Below are positions 26,254 to 34,743 of a DNA stretch of 64,000 nucleotides, piece after piece. Each line of letters opens with the position of its first letter. Within the stretch, counting starts at the first letter, position 1. The notes beneath the pieces were generated by a model. That model did not search any database. It was given only the letters and a program-made list of their open reading frames with translations, and had not been told where the DNA came from. Location: positions 1 to 64,000 of the forward strand of contig NZ_JARFYN010000007.1 of assembly GCF_030272695.1 (NCBI RefSeq), written 5' to 3'. This DNA is from Martinezella calliandrae. GTDB lineage: Bacteria > Pseudomonadota > Alphaproteobacteria > Rhizobiales > Rhizobiaceae. Both the position numbers and the translations under genes were made by a program.

Positions 26254-27711
26254 TCAGTTCTTCGGGCCGACGAGGGTCGCAACGGTCTGGGCGGCAAGTT
26301 TCAGCCGCTGACGCACGACGGAGCGGCCGAGAATCGCCATGCTATCGAAGAGCGGCAGCGAACGCGACGAGCCCGATACGGCGACGAAAAGCGGCGCAAC
26401 GATGACCTTCAGCTTTTTGCCCATGCGGTCGGCGATGGCGCGCAATTCGGCCTCGATCGTCTCGACATTCCATTCGAGGATCTTTTCGAGGTCAGGCTGC
26501 ACGGCGTTCAGGATTTCCAGCAGCTCCTCCGGCGTCGACTTGATCTTGGCAAAAGCCGAGGGATCGAGATTGAGGTCGGACTTGAAGAGGAAGCCCGTGA
26601 GGTCGGGCAGTTCGCCGAGCTTGGAAATGCGCGACTGCGACAGCTTCAGGCCTTCCCTCAGCCGGTTGTTTTCCATCGCCCAGGTCAGAACCCGGTGCTG
26701 GAATTCCTCTTCCGACAGTTTCTCGCGGATCCAGCGTCCGTTCAGCCAGTCGAGCTTCTGGATGTCGAAGATCGCGCCCGCCTTCGAGAGGTTTTCCGGG
26801 TCGAACTTTCCGGCGAGTTCGTCCATGCTCAGAAGCTCTTCGCCCTCAGCGATCTGGATGAAGAACAGGCCAAGAAAATTCATCAGCGCTTCGGGGATAT
26901 AGCCGAGTGCCGTGTAATAGGAGATCGAGGTCGGGTTCTTGCGCTTCGACAGCTTCGACTTGTCGGCATTGCGCATCAGCGACAGGTGCATGAACACCGG
27001 CGGCTCCCAGCCGAGATACTGGTAGATCAGGATATGCTTCGGCACCGAGGCGAGCCATTCCTCGCCGCGTGCGACATGGGTGATCTTCATCAAATGGTCG
27101 TCGACGACGTTGGCCATATGATAGGTCGGCATGCCGTCGGCCTTCAGCAGGACCTGCATGTCGACCGCATCCCAGGGGATTTCGACATCGCCATAGACGC
27201 CGTCATGGAACTTGCAGGAGCCTTCGGTCGGGATCTTCATGCGTACGACATGCGGCTCGCCGGCGGCAACGCGCGAGGAGACTTCTTCGGCAGTAAGGTT
27301 CAAACAGTGCCCGTCATACTTTGGCGGCAGGCCGGCGGCGCGTTGCGCAGCGCGCATCTGTTCCAGCCGCTCCGGTGTGCAGAAGCAGCGGAAACCGTGG
27401 CCGGCATCGACGATCTTCTCGACATAGGGCTTGTAAATATCCTTGCGGTCGCTCTGGCGATAGGGGCCGTAGGGGCCGCCCACGTCAGGGCCTTCGGACC
27501 ATTTCAGGCCGCACCATTTCAGCGCGTCGAGCACCTTCGTCTCGAATTCCGGTGTCGAGCGCGTCGCATCCGTGTCTTCGATGCGCAGGATGAACTCGCC
27601 ACCATGCTTCTTGGCGAAGAGATAGTTGAACAGCGCAATATAAGCGGTGCCGACATGCGGTTCGCCGGTCGGGGAGGGTGCGATGCGGACGCGAACGCCT
27701 GAAGTGGTCAT
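26254..27711 (-). CDS. gltX: Glutamyl-tRNA synthetase
   Basis: A 485-residue class I synthetase. The HIGH-type motif is PSPTGEPHVGTAY, and the KMSKS-type loop is KLSKRKNPTS. CFCTPERLE and RIEDTDATRSTPEFE are typical of GluRS. Rhizobia often carry two gltX genes, one of which may misacylate tRNA-Gln before transamidation; which form this is cannot be decided here. It is the first gene of the gltX-lysS unit, with its promoter in the 27712-27954 spacer, where no further gene is seen. Confidence 0.94.
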   Translation of the reverse strand: MTTSGVRVRIAPSPTGEPHVGTAYIALFNYLFAKKHGGEFILRIEDTDATRSTPEFETKVLDALKWCGLKWSEGPDVGGPYGPYRQSDRKDIYKPYVEKIVDAGHGFRCFCTPERLEQMRAAQRAAGLPPKYDGHCLNLTAEEVSSRVAAGEPHVVRMKIPTEGSCKFHDGVYGDVEIPWDAVDMQVLLKADGMPTYHMANVVDDHLMKITHVARGEEWLASVPKHILIYQYLGWEPPVFMHLSLMRNADKSKLSKRKNPTSISYYTALGYIPEALMNFLGLFFIQIAEGEELLSMDELAGKFDPENLSKAGAIFDIQKLDWLNGRWIREKLSEEEFQHRVLTWAMENNRLREGLKLSQSRISKLGELPDLTGFLFKSDLNLDPSAFAKIKSTPEELLEILNAVQPDLEKILEWNVETIEAELRAIADRMGKKLKVIVAPLFVAVSGSSRSLPLFDSMAILGRSVVRQRLKLAAQTVATLVGPKN

Positions 27712-27954
27712 CTTGTTTGCTCGTCAGAAAAAGCCAAGCCGCTGCTTGCCATAAGCGCTGCCTCGCTGGAGATGTTTATCTGAATTAGGAAACTGGCCGG
27801 AAAAGGGCGTCTTGACGCTTCAATCCCGCGTTTTCCGTTTGGCTGGCCTTAGGCCATATTCAACGGATGACGTCAAGGGAAACTGCGCCGCGGAATTGCC
27901 TGGGCGAGATTGAAGACCTTGCGCCGCATCGATTCGAGCGGCTTGATCTCCTGA

Positions 27955-28698
27955 TCAACGTCCGCCGGCGGCCCTTTTTCGCCTGTTGCGCGCCAGCGTA
28001 TTCAGCATCTCGACTGCGGCGGAGAAGGCCATGGCGGTGTAGACGTAGCCCTTGGGAACGTGGAATCCCATGCCTTCGGCGATCAGCGTCGTGCCGATCA
28101 TCAGCAGGAAGGCGAGCGCCAGCATGACGATGGTCGGGTTCTTCTCGATGAAATTGGCAAGCGGGGTGGCGGCTACCAGCATGACGGTGACCGCGGCGAT
28201 GACGGCGATAAACATGATCGGCAGATGCGGCGTCATGCCGACGGCGGTGATGATGCTGTCGACCGAGAAGACGAGGTCGAGCAGCAGAATCTGGCCGATG
28301 GCCGATGCAAAGGTTGTGGTCGTCGATTTGGCAATGAAGTCCTCGCCATGTTCTTCGGGATCGACATTGTGATGGATTTCCTTGGTTGCCTTCCACACCA
28401 GGAACAGGCCGCCGGCAATCAGGATCAGGTCCCTCCAGGAGAAGCCCTCGCCGAAGACTTCGAAGACCGGTTCCGTCAGTTGCACCATCCAGGCGATGGT
28501 CGCGAGCAGCACAAGACGCATGACCAGGGCGAGGCCGATGCCGAACCTGCGGGCTTTCACACGGTGTTCGACGGGTAATTTGTTGGTCAGGATCGAGATG
28601 AAGATCAGGTTGTCGATGCCGAGGACTACTTCCATGACGACGAGCGTGACGAGCGCAATCCATGCGCTCGGATCCTGCACCAAATCAACAATGTCCAT
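27955..28698 (-). CDS. TerC family integral membrane protein
   Basis: A 247-residue protein of the TerC/YkoY family with about seven hydrophobic helices. The metal-related family motifs are [17 protein letters not shown] near the N-terminus and [15 protein letters not shown] in the middle. Members are implicated in manganese export or metal loading of exported proteins, and some in tellurium resistance. ATG 28698 has GGAGGAAAA upstream. It is monocistronic in appearance, between gltX and an AraC gene on the same strand. Confidence 0.88.
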   Translation of the reverse strand: MDIVDLVQDPSAWIALVTLVVMEVVLGIDNLIFISILTNKLPVEHRVKARRFGIGLALVMRLVLLATIAWMVQLTEPVFEVFGEGFSWRDLILIAGGLFLVWKATKEIHHNVDPEEHGEDFIAKSTTTTFASAIGQILLLDLVFSVDSIITAVGMTPHLPIMFIAVIAAVTVMLVAATPLANFIEKNPTIVMLALAFLLMIGTTLIAEGMGFHVPKGYVYTAMAFSAAVEMLNTLARNRRKRAAGGR

Positions 28699-28830
28699 CG
28701 ACGATTTTCCTCCGGCCAGCGTCGGCCGACGCTGCCCCCAGCTCCGGCTCCCCAGCAATGGTCGCTAATGTAAGGAGTGAAATCGCAGGCGCAAGCGCCA
28801 TCCGCATTTTCGCGGATGGCGCGCATATTT

Positions 28831-29670
28831 CTATGCCTTCAGGGGAATCCATATCTCCGTCACACCCATGCCGGTGTGGGGATCGAAACGTTCGTCGTAA
28901 CGTTCCATCATGTCGGGCACGCCGCCGTGCTGGTGGCCGGATTGCGGCAACCAGTCGCCGAAGATCTGGTGCACGGTAGCGGAGATACCGGAAACATGGC
29001 CGCGATGAGTGAAGACGGCATAGCGCTGCGGCGGCAGCTTCATGGTCGTGAAGCCCTCCGGCAGATCGTCGGTCGCCGTGACCTCGGCGGCGGACATATA
29101 GCGGAAGCTGTCGGTTTCGCCTTCGGCCTGGGTGCAGACGCCGTAGGCGACATTGCCGACCTGGGCGGGGATATGGCCGAAATACTGGTTGAATTTTTGC
29201 CAGAGCGAAGGAATTCCCTGCGTGGCTTCATAGGCATAGGTTTCCGCAAGGCCGGCCAATAGCAATGTGGGGCGGGTTTCGAAACGCGGTGCGTCGAGTT
29301 TGGGAAGGCGGTTGTCGTCCATTCTAATCGGCTCCAGCAAGAAAAGGTTTCGGGCGTGCCCCTGTTTGCGCAAACTGTCGGGCGTCATCCCGAATTGTTC
29401 GCGAAAGGCACGGGTGAATGCCTCGTGCGAGCCGTAGCCCGCATCGAGGGCAACCTCGAGAATGGTCGAGGAGCTGTTGATCAGCGCAAGGGCCGCCCCG
29501 CTGAGGCGCCGGCCCCTGATATAACCGCTGATCGAATGGCCGGTGGTCAGTCCAAAGACGCGTGACAGATGATAGCGCGACAGGCCGGCCGTATCGGCGA
29601 TCTCGTCCAGCGAGATATCAGATGAGAAATGGCTTTCGATAAACCATATCGCTCTTCCAATCGCGCTCAT
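28831..29670 (-). CDS. AraC family regulator with GyrI-like effector domain
   Basis: A 279-residue protein. The N-terminal AraC helix-turn-helix pair (IESHFSSDISLDEIADTAGLSRYHLSR, in part; AGYGSHEAFTRAFREQFGMTP) occupies residues about 8-105. The C-terminal half is a GyrI-like (AraC-binding type) ligand domain from about 125, ending VTEIWIPLKA. This order, DNA-binding first, is that of Rob/SoxS-linked small-molecule sensors and often controls drug response genes. ATG 29670 is favoured by AGGGAA upstream. It sits beside a TetR gene and an EmrAB-type pump, so a role in multidrug response is plausible. Confidence 0.87.
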   Translation of the reverse strand: MSAIGRAIWFIESHFSSDISLDEIADTAGLSRYHLSRVFGLTTGHSISGYIRGRRLSGAALALINSSSTILEVALDAGYGSHEAFTRAFREQFGMTPDSLRKQGHARNLFLLEPIRMDDNRLPKLDAPRFETRPTLLLAGLAETYAYEATQGIPSLWQKFNQYFGHIPAQVGNVAYGVCTQAEGETDSFRYMSAAEVTATDDLPEGFTTMKLPPQRYAVFTHRGHVSGISATVHQIFGDWLPQSGHQHGGVPDMMERYDERFDPHTGMGVTEIWIPLKA

Positions 29671-29775
29671 GTTCGATTTCCCTGGTTGCCCGCCCATTGT
29701 TAGGCGCGGACCGGCTCTCGGGCTTGATCGCGATTGCGGGATTGGCGGGCATATCCACCGGCTGACGGAAGGCGA

Positions 29776-30456
29776 TCAAGCCTGATCGTTCCGATTATTA
29801 CCATAAGCTGCCATGAAGACGCGAACCGCGCCGCGCACGACATAGTCGATCTCCTCTTTCGAGGGAGGGATATCCATGTCTCCAAACAGTCTCAGCTTGA
29901 AGTAGCTGCCGCTGGCCATGTCGAGGAAATGACGTGCGGCCATATCGAAGTCCTCGATGCGAAGACGGCCGGCGGTGACCTGACGTTCGAGGAAGCTGCG
30001 CAGAACGGTTCGCAGGTTTTCCGGGCCAGCGAAAAAGCGTTGACAGAGGGATGGCATCCGTTCGCGCACACCGATGACGGTGCGCATGGCGCTGATGGTC
30101 TTCTGCGATGTGACGTGGCTCACGAACACCATGCCGAAATCATAAAGACTGGTTGAAACATCGGCGTCGTCCGCAAGCGTGGTGCGCACGGTCTCGACGA
30201 AACGCGCGCGCTCACTGTCTATCATAGCGGAGAACAGATCTTCCTTATTGGCGAAATAGACGTAAAGAGTGCCCTTGGAGACGCCGGCTTCGCGCGTGAC
30301 GTCGTTCATGCTCGCCGCATCGAACCCCATTTTCATGAAGACGCGTGTGGCACCATCCAGAATCTGCTGGCGCTTGACGGGGTCCTCGCCGGCCGCCCAA
30401 CGCCCTCCCGATGCGGGTGCGTTTACGACTGCGGTGTTTTCAGGTTCGTGTTTCAT
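29776..30456 (-). CDS. TetR family repressor of the divergent efflux operon
   Basis: A 226-residue TetR regulator. The helix-turn-helix is RQQILDGATRVFMKMGFDAASM then DVTREAGVSKGTLYVYFANKEDLF (residues about 28-75, in part). The remainder is the helical ligand-binding domain. It is divergent from an HlyD/EmrA and EmrB pair, with two matching palindromes (GAACC-N4-GGTTC) in the 164-base shared promoter region, the usual arrangement for a TetR repressor of its own pump. GGAG precedes the start. Confidence 0.9.
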   Translation of the reverse strand: MKHEPENTAVVNAPASGGRWAAGEDPVKRQQILDGATRVFMKMGFDAASMNDVTREAGVSKGTLYVYFANKEDLFSAMIDSERARFVETVRTTLADDADVSTSLYDFGMVFVSHVTSQKTISAMRTVIGVRERMPSLCQRFFAGPENLRTVLRSFLERQVTAGRLRIEDFDMAARHFLDMASGSYFKLRLFGDMDIPPSKEEIDYVVRGAVRVFMAAYGNNRNDQA

Positions 30457-30511
30457 CGTCTCCGTTTAGCTCGATCACTTTTTCTGAATCTTAATCAGAT
30501 TCATTAATTAA

Positions 30512-30531
30512 ATCGAACCGGATGGTTCGAT
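30512..30531. promoter_or_regulatory. TetR operator candidate 1
   Basis: ATCGAACC, four bases GGAT, then GGTTCGAT: a perfect 20-base interrupted palindrome 56 bases upstream of the TetR start. It shares the core GAACC-N4-GGTTC with the second site, whose centre is exactly 60 bases away. Confidence 0.7.
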
Positions 30532-30574
30532 ATGACTTGATATGGAATGAAAAACGATCTATGTCAACTGAACT

Positions 30575-30588
30575 GAACCGTTCGGTTC
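30575..30588. promoter_or_regulatory. TetR operator candidate 2
   Basis: GAACCG-TT-CGGTTC, a perfect 14-base palindrome 33 bases before the EmrA-like start, followed by CGATT as in the first site. Position and sequence suggest it blocks the efflux promoter when bound by the TetR protein. Confidence 0.7.
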
Positions 30589-30620
30589 GATTATTCTAGC
30601 CAGATTCCGGTGGTAGGGCA

Positions 30621-31859
30621 ATGTCGTCAAGTCATGGTAACAATGTAGCGCGCATCGTTGATGATTCCGCTGATGTCGAAGTGGAAGCAAAGGGCGTCCG
30701 CACATCTGTTGAGGCTCCTGCCGCGGAACGGCCTGGCAACGCACCCCCCGCCCAGGCTGCGCCTGCTGCTCCAGAACAGGCGGCCCCACCGCCGGCTGAG
30801 AAGAAGCGGCGCAGCCTGGTGCTTCCGATCATTGTCGTTCTGGCGCTCGTCGGTGGCGGCTGGTACGGCTATGAGTGGTGGACGAACGGTCGCTTCCTGG
30901 TGTCGACCGACGATGCTTACATCGAAGGCGACATCGCGACCATTCAGCCGAAGGTGACGGGTTATGTCGCCAAGGTGAACGTCGTCGCCAACCAGCAGGT
31001 CAAGGCCGGCGATGTGCTCGCCACGCTCGACGACGGCGACTACAAGCTTGCGCTTGGCCAGGCCCAGGCTTCGCTAGACACCGAGCAATTGTCATTGCAC
31101 ACGATCGATGCGCAGATTGCCGCCGGCCAGGCCGCACTTGCCCAGGCGCAGGCTCAAAAGGTCGCGCTAGAAGCGACCGTGCGCGGTGCGCAGATCACCC
31201 AGACCCGTGCTGCCGAACTTCAATCGAAGTCGGTCGGTACCACGGCCTCCTTGGATAGCGCCAATATCGCCCTCGACCAGGCCAAGGCCAATCTTGTCGG
31301 CGGCGATGCCGCTATCGCATCGGCTCAGGCCAACATCAACCTGCTGCAGGCGCAGCGTCGCCAGGCCGAAAGCACAATCAAGGGCCTGGAGGCCGCTCGC
31401 GACAAGGCGGCCCGCGACCTCTCCTTCACCGTGCTGAAGGCGCCCTATGACGGCGTTGTCGGCAACCGTTCGGTTCAGGAGGGCGATCTTGTCTCTCCCG
31501 GCCAGAAGCTGATGGCGCTGGTTCCGACGCGCCAGCTCTATATCGACGCCAACTTCAAGGAAACGCAGATCCAGCACCTGGTTGCCGGTTCCAAGGTTAA
31601 CGTCCATGTCGATGCCTATAGCGATCATCCGATCGTCGGTACGGTAACGTCGATCGCTCCGGCCTCTGGCTCGGTCTTCTCACTGCTTCCGCCGGAAAAT
31701 GCGACGGGCAACTTCACCAAGGTGGTCCAGCGCGTACCGGTTCGTATCGCATTGCCGCAGGATGCGCTCGACAGCGGTCGTTTGCGGGCTGGTCTGAGTG
31801 TGGTTGTCGATGTCGATACCCGCACTGCGCCTGATCGTGCCGGCTGGGCCAATAACTAA
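30621..31859 (+). CDS. HlyD/EmrA-type membrane fusion protein
   Basis: A 412-residue periplasmic adaptor of a multidrug efflux pump. A long Pro/Ala-rich cytoplasmic N-terminus (residues 1-62) precedes one transmembrane helix (about 65-83). The lipoyl half-motifs are VSTDDAYIEGDIATIQPKVTGYV (in part) and LKAPYDGVVGNRSVQEGD. Between them lies a long coiled-coil hairpin rich in Ala and Gln (AALAQAQAQKVALEA). It links the inner-membrane EmrB-like transporter to an outer-membrane channel encoded elsewhere. Control by the divergent TetR is inferred from the operators. Confidence 0.92.
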   Translation: MSSSHGNNVARIVDDSADVEVEAKGVRTSVEAPAAERPGNAPPAQAAPAAPEQAAPPPAEKKRRSLVLPIIVVLALVGGGWYGYEWWTNGRFLVSTDDAYIEGDIATIQPKVTGYVAKVNVVANQQVKAGDVLATLDDGDYKLALGQAQASLDTEQLSLHTIDAQIAAGQAALAQAQAQKVALEATVRGAQITQTRAAELQSKSVGTTASLDSANIALDQAKANLVGGDAAIASAQANINLLQAQRRQAESTIKGLEAARDKAARDLSFTVLKAPYDGVVGNRSVQEGDLVSPGQKLMALVPTRQLYIDANFKETQIQHLVAGSKVNVHVDAYSDHPIVGTVTSIAPASGSVFSLLPPENATGNFTKVVQRVPVRIALPQDALDSGRLRAGLSVVVDVDTRTAPDRAGWANN

Positions 31860-31874
31860 GTTCGGAGAGCGCCG

Positions 31875-33473
31875 ATGGCCTCGACAGCAGCGACGGTAGG
31901 TTCGATAGCCGGTCCCGCCGTCCCAGCGGCGGAACATATGGACCCCCGCAGACTCATCGCATTCTTCGCGATGGTGCTCGGCATGTTCATGTCGATCCTG
32001 GACATTCAGGTGGTTTCAGCCTCCCTCAGCGAAATCCAGGCCGGCCTTAGCGCCGGCTCGGATGAAATTCCATGGGTCCAGACAGCCTATCTGATCGCTG
32101 AAGTCATCATGATTCCGCTTTCGGGAACGCTGGCCCGCATCATTTCGACACGATATCTTTTTGCCGCCTCCGCTGCCGGCTTTACGATAGCCAGTGGTCT
32201 TTGTGCGACGGCGACCAACATCGATCAGATGATCGTCTATCGTGCGCTTCAGGGCTTTATCGGCGGCGGCATGATTCCGTCAGTTTTCGCTGCTGCCTTC
32301 ACCATTTTCCCACCGTCAAAGCGCAATGTGGTGTCGCCGATCATCGGTCTGATCGCAACGCTTGCTCCGACCATCGGCCCCACGGTTGGCGGCTATCTCA
32401 GCCACGCATTTTCCTGGCATTGGCTGTTCCTGGTCAACATTGGACCCGGTATCATCGTCACCATCGTCACCTGGAATTTCATTGACTTCGACAAGCCAGA
32501 ACTGTCGTTGATGAAGAAGTTCGACTGGTGGGGGTTATTTTCCATGGCGCTGTTCCTCGGCGCGCTGGAATATGTGCTTGAGGAAGGCAATACCAACGAC
32601 TGGTTCAATGACGACTATATCGTGATGGCCGCGATTGCCTCCGCAATTGGTGCGCTCATCTTCTTTTACCGGGCGTTTGCCGTCGATTTCCCCGTCGTCG
32701 ATTTGAAAGCCTTCGGCAATAAAAATTTCGCGTTTGGTTCGATGTTCTCCTTCGTGATGGGCATCGGGCTTTATGGTCTGACCTACATCTATCCCGTCTA
32801 TCTCAGCCGTATCCGCGGATATGATTCTTTGATGATCGGCGAGACGATGTTCGTCTCCGGCCTGGCGATGTTCTTCACCGCGCCTCTGGCCGGTATTCTG
32901 TCCGGCAAGATGGATCTTCGGATCATGATGATTATCGGGTTCTGCAGTTTCGCGACCGGTACGTGGATCATGACGGGCTTGACGATGGAGTGGGATTTCT
33001 GGGAACTCTTCATCCCGCAGATACTTCGCGGCTTCGGGCTGATGATGTGCATGGTGCCGATCAATAACATCGCGCTCGGAACCATGCCTCCTGCTCGCAT
33101 GCGCGGCGCTTCCGGCCTGTTTAACCTGACCCGCAACCTTGGCGGTGCCGTCGGGCTCGCTATCATCAATACGGTGCTCAGCACCCGTCAGGACGCCCAC
33201 TATATGCATCTGCGCGAGCATGTGCATTGGGGCAGCCCCGCCGCCATGGATCAAATCAACAATATGTCGGCTAATTTCAGTGCCAGTGGCTTGGACGGCC
33301 CGCAGGCGGCGGTGCGGCAGTTGGTCAATATGGCGGAGCAGCAGGCGATCATCATGTCCTTTAGCGACGTCTTCCTAATGCTGACGGTATTGTTCCTTGC
33401 GATGATTTTCGGCGTATTGATGCTCAACAAGCCGAAGGCCCCGCCGAAAGGCGCGGGCGGCGGTGGCCACTAG
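31875..33473 (+). CDS. DHA2 family multidrug transporter (EmrB type)
   Basis: A 532-residue, 14-helix major facilitator of the drug:H+ antiporter-2 family. Motifs include DIQVVSASLSEIQAGL in the first helix, WVQTAYLIAEVIMIPLSGTLARI (in part; motif A region) and the motif C area GLIATLAPTIGPTVGGYL. Downstream RGFGLMMCMVPINNIALGTMP is typical of EmrB proteins. The gene starts 15 bases after the adaptor gene with CGGAGAG upstream. A strong terminator lies 86 bases after its stop. Confidence 0.92.
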   Translation: MASTAATVGSIAGPAVPAAEHMDPRRLIAFFAMVLGMFMSILDIQVVSASLSEIQAGLSAGSDEIPWVQTAYLIAEVIMIPLSGTLARIISTRYLFAASAAGFTIASGLCATATNIDQMIVYRALQGFIGGGMIPSVFAAAFTIFPPSKRNVVSPIIGLIATLAPTIGPTVGGYLSHAFSWHWLFLVNIGPGIIVTIVTWNFIDFDKPELSLMKKFDWWGLFSMALFLGALEYVLEEGNTNDWFNDDYIVMAAIASAIGALIFFYRAFAVDFPVVDLKAFGNKNFAFGSMFSFVMGIGLYGLTYIYPVYLSRIRGYDSLMIGETMFVSGLAMFFTAPLAGILSGKMDLRIMMIIGFCSFATGTWIMTGLTMEWDFWELFIPQILRGFGLMMCMVPINNIALGTMPPARMRGASGLFNLTRNLGGAVGLAIINTVLSTRQDAHYMHLREHVHWGSPAAMDQINNMSANFSASGLDGPQAAVRQLVNMAEQQAIIMSFSDVFLMLTVLFLAMIFGVLMLNKPKAPPKGAGGGGH

Positions 33474-33558
33474 AACATCCCGCTTTCAGGTGGCATCATC
33501 TGCAAACGGATAGAATGCTTCCGGCATCGCGTTTCACTCCTATCTCCCTGTAATGGAA

Positions 33559-33586
33559 AGGCTTCTCGGATCGAGGAGCCTTTTTC
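33559..33586 (+). terminator. Rho-independent terminator after the efflux operon
   Basis: AGGCTTCTC (33559-33567) pairs with GAGGAGCCT (33573-33581, one G-U pair) around GGATC, followed by TTTTCTTTT. It ends the emrAB-like unit and lies 94 bases before the LacI regulator. Confidence 0.88.
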
Positions 33587-33630
33587 TTTTCGTTGGCATC
33601 GACCGGAATTTCTCGACACTGGAAAATTTT

Positions 33631-33646
33631 TGATTTACGTACATCA
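33631..33646. promoter_or_regulatory. LacI-type operator candidate before the xylose operon
   Basis: TGATTTACGTACATCA is a near-perfect palindrome (TGAT-N-TACGTA-N-ATCA) 34 bases before the LacI regulator start. Its central CG and length fit LacI-family operators; autoregulation is the simplest reading. Confidence 0.5.
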
Positions 33647-33680
33647 GAATTAGCGGTAAGAATCTCATTAGGAGGAGCTG

Positions 33681-34706
33681 ATGAGACCCACCGTTTACGA
33701 TATCGCTGCCGCAGCGGGCGTCAGCCTTGCGACTGTGGACCGGGTGCTGAACCAGCGCCCGGGCGTGCGTCTCGTGACGCGTGAGAAAGTGGAAGCGGCA
33801 ATTCGCGACATCGGCTATGTGCGCGACGTGGCAGCCGCCAATCTTGCCAAGGGCCGTGTCTATCCGCTCGTCTTCATCCTGCCGACCGGCGATAATTCCT
33901 TCATGCACGGCCTCTACGCGGAAGTGCGCCAGGCGATGACCCGATCGGCGTTCGAGCGCACCGAGATTAGCATAGTGGAGGTGCCTGCCTTCGACACAGC
34001 GGCCCTGGTGGCCGCGCTTGACGCATTGCACGGCACGGACCTTGCCGGCGCGGCCTTGGTAGCGATCGATGCGCCGGACGTGCGGGCCGCCGTCGACCGG
34101 TTAGTGGCGGCGCGGCTACCCGTTGTCACCCTCGTTTCCGACCTAACCGGATCCACGCGGCATCACTATGCCGGCGTCGACAATATCGCTGCGGGCCGGA
34201 CAGCGGCGCGGCTACTTGGCCGTTTTCTGGGCGGGCGCAACGGTGATGTCACCGTTCTCGCCGGCTCCATGCTGGTGCGCGACCATCGTGAGCGCTTGGA
34301 GGGATTTGCCTCTGTCATGGCGGCGGAATTTCCGCAACTACGCCTTCTGCCTGTGCTCGAAGGCCGCGACGATCCGGAGATCGCCAACGCGCTCGTTTCC
34401 GAGGCCCTATCCGGCAGCAACAGCATCATCGGCATCTACAGCCTCGGCGCCGGCAATCGCGGCTTGATCAGGGCGCTGAAAGCGACCGGGCACGGCCGCG
34501 GGCTGACCGTCGTCGTGCACGAACTGACAGAACATACCCGTGCGGCCTTGCAGGACGGCACGATCGATGCCGTCCTGAACCAGGACGCCGGCCACGAGGT
34601 GCGCAGCGCCATACGCGTCATGAAGGCGACGGCGGACGGACAGGACGTCATCGCCGGGCAGGAACGCATCCGCCTCGACATTTTCTTGAAGGACAATCTG
34701 CCCTGA
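33681..34706 (+). CDS. LacI family regulator of the xylose operon
   Basis: A 341-residue LacI-type regulator. The helix-turn-helix is TVYDIAAAAGVSLATVDRVLNQRPGV (residues 3-28, in part) with VSLATVDRVLN as recognition helix; the common VSxATVSR is altered to VSLATVDR. The ligand domain resembles periplasmic sugar-binding proteins. AGGAGGAG lies just upstream. The gene precedes xylB by 37 bases in the same direction, so it is autoregulated with, or reads into, the xylose genes. The inducer is presumably xylose. Confidence 0.87.
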   Translation: MRPTVYDIAAAAGVSLATVDRVLNQRPGVRLVTREKVEAAIRDIGYVRDVAAANLAKGRVYPLVFILPTGDNSFMHGLYAEVRQAMTRSAFERTEISIVEVPAFDTAALVAALDALHGTDLAGAALVAIDAPDVRAAVDRLVAARLPVVTLVSDLTGSTRHHYAGVDNIAAGRTAARLLGRFLGGRNGDVTVLAGSMLVRDHRERLEGFASVMAAEFPQLRLLPVLEGRDDPEIANALVSEALSGSNSIIGIYSLGAGNRGLIRALKATGHGRGLTVVVHELTEHTRAALQDGTIDAVLNQDAGHEVRSAIRVMKATADGQDVIAGQERIRLDIFLKDNLP

Positions 34707-34743
34707 CCATCAAACCTGCGGCAGAGCATAGGGAGTACATCTG

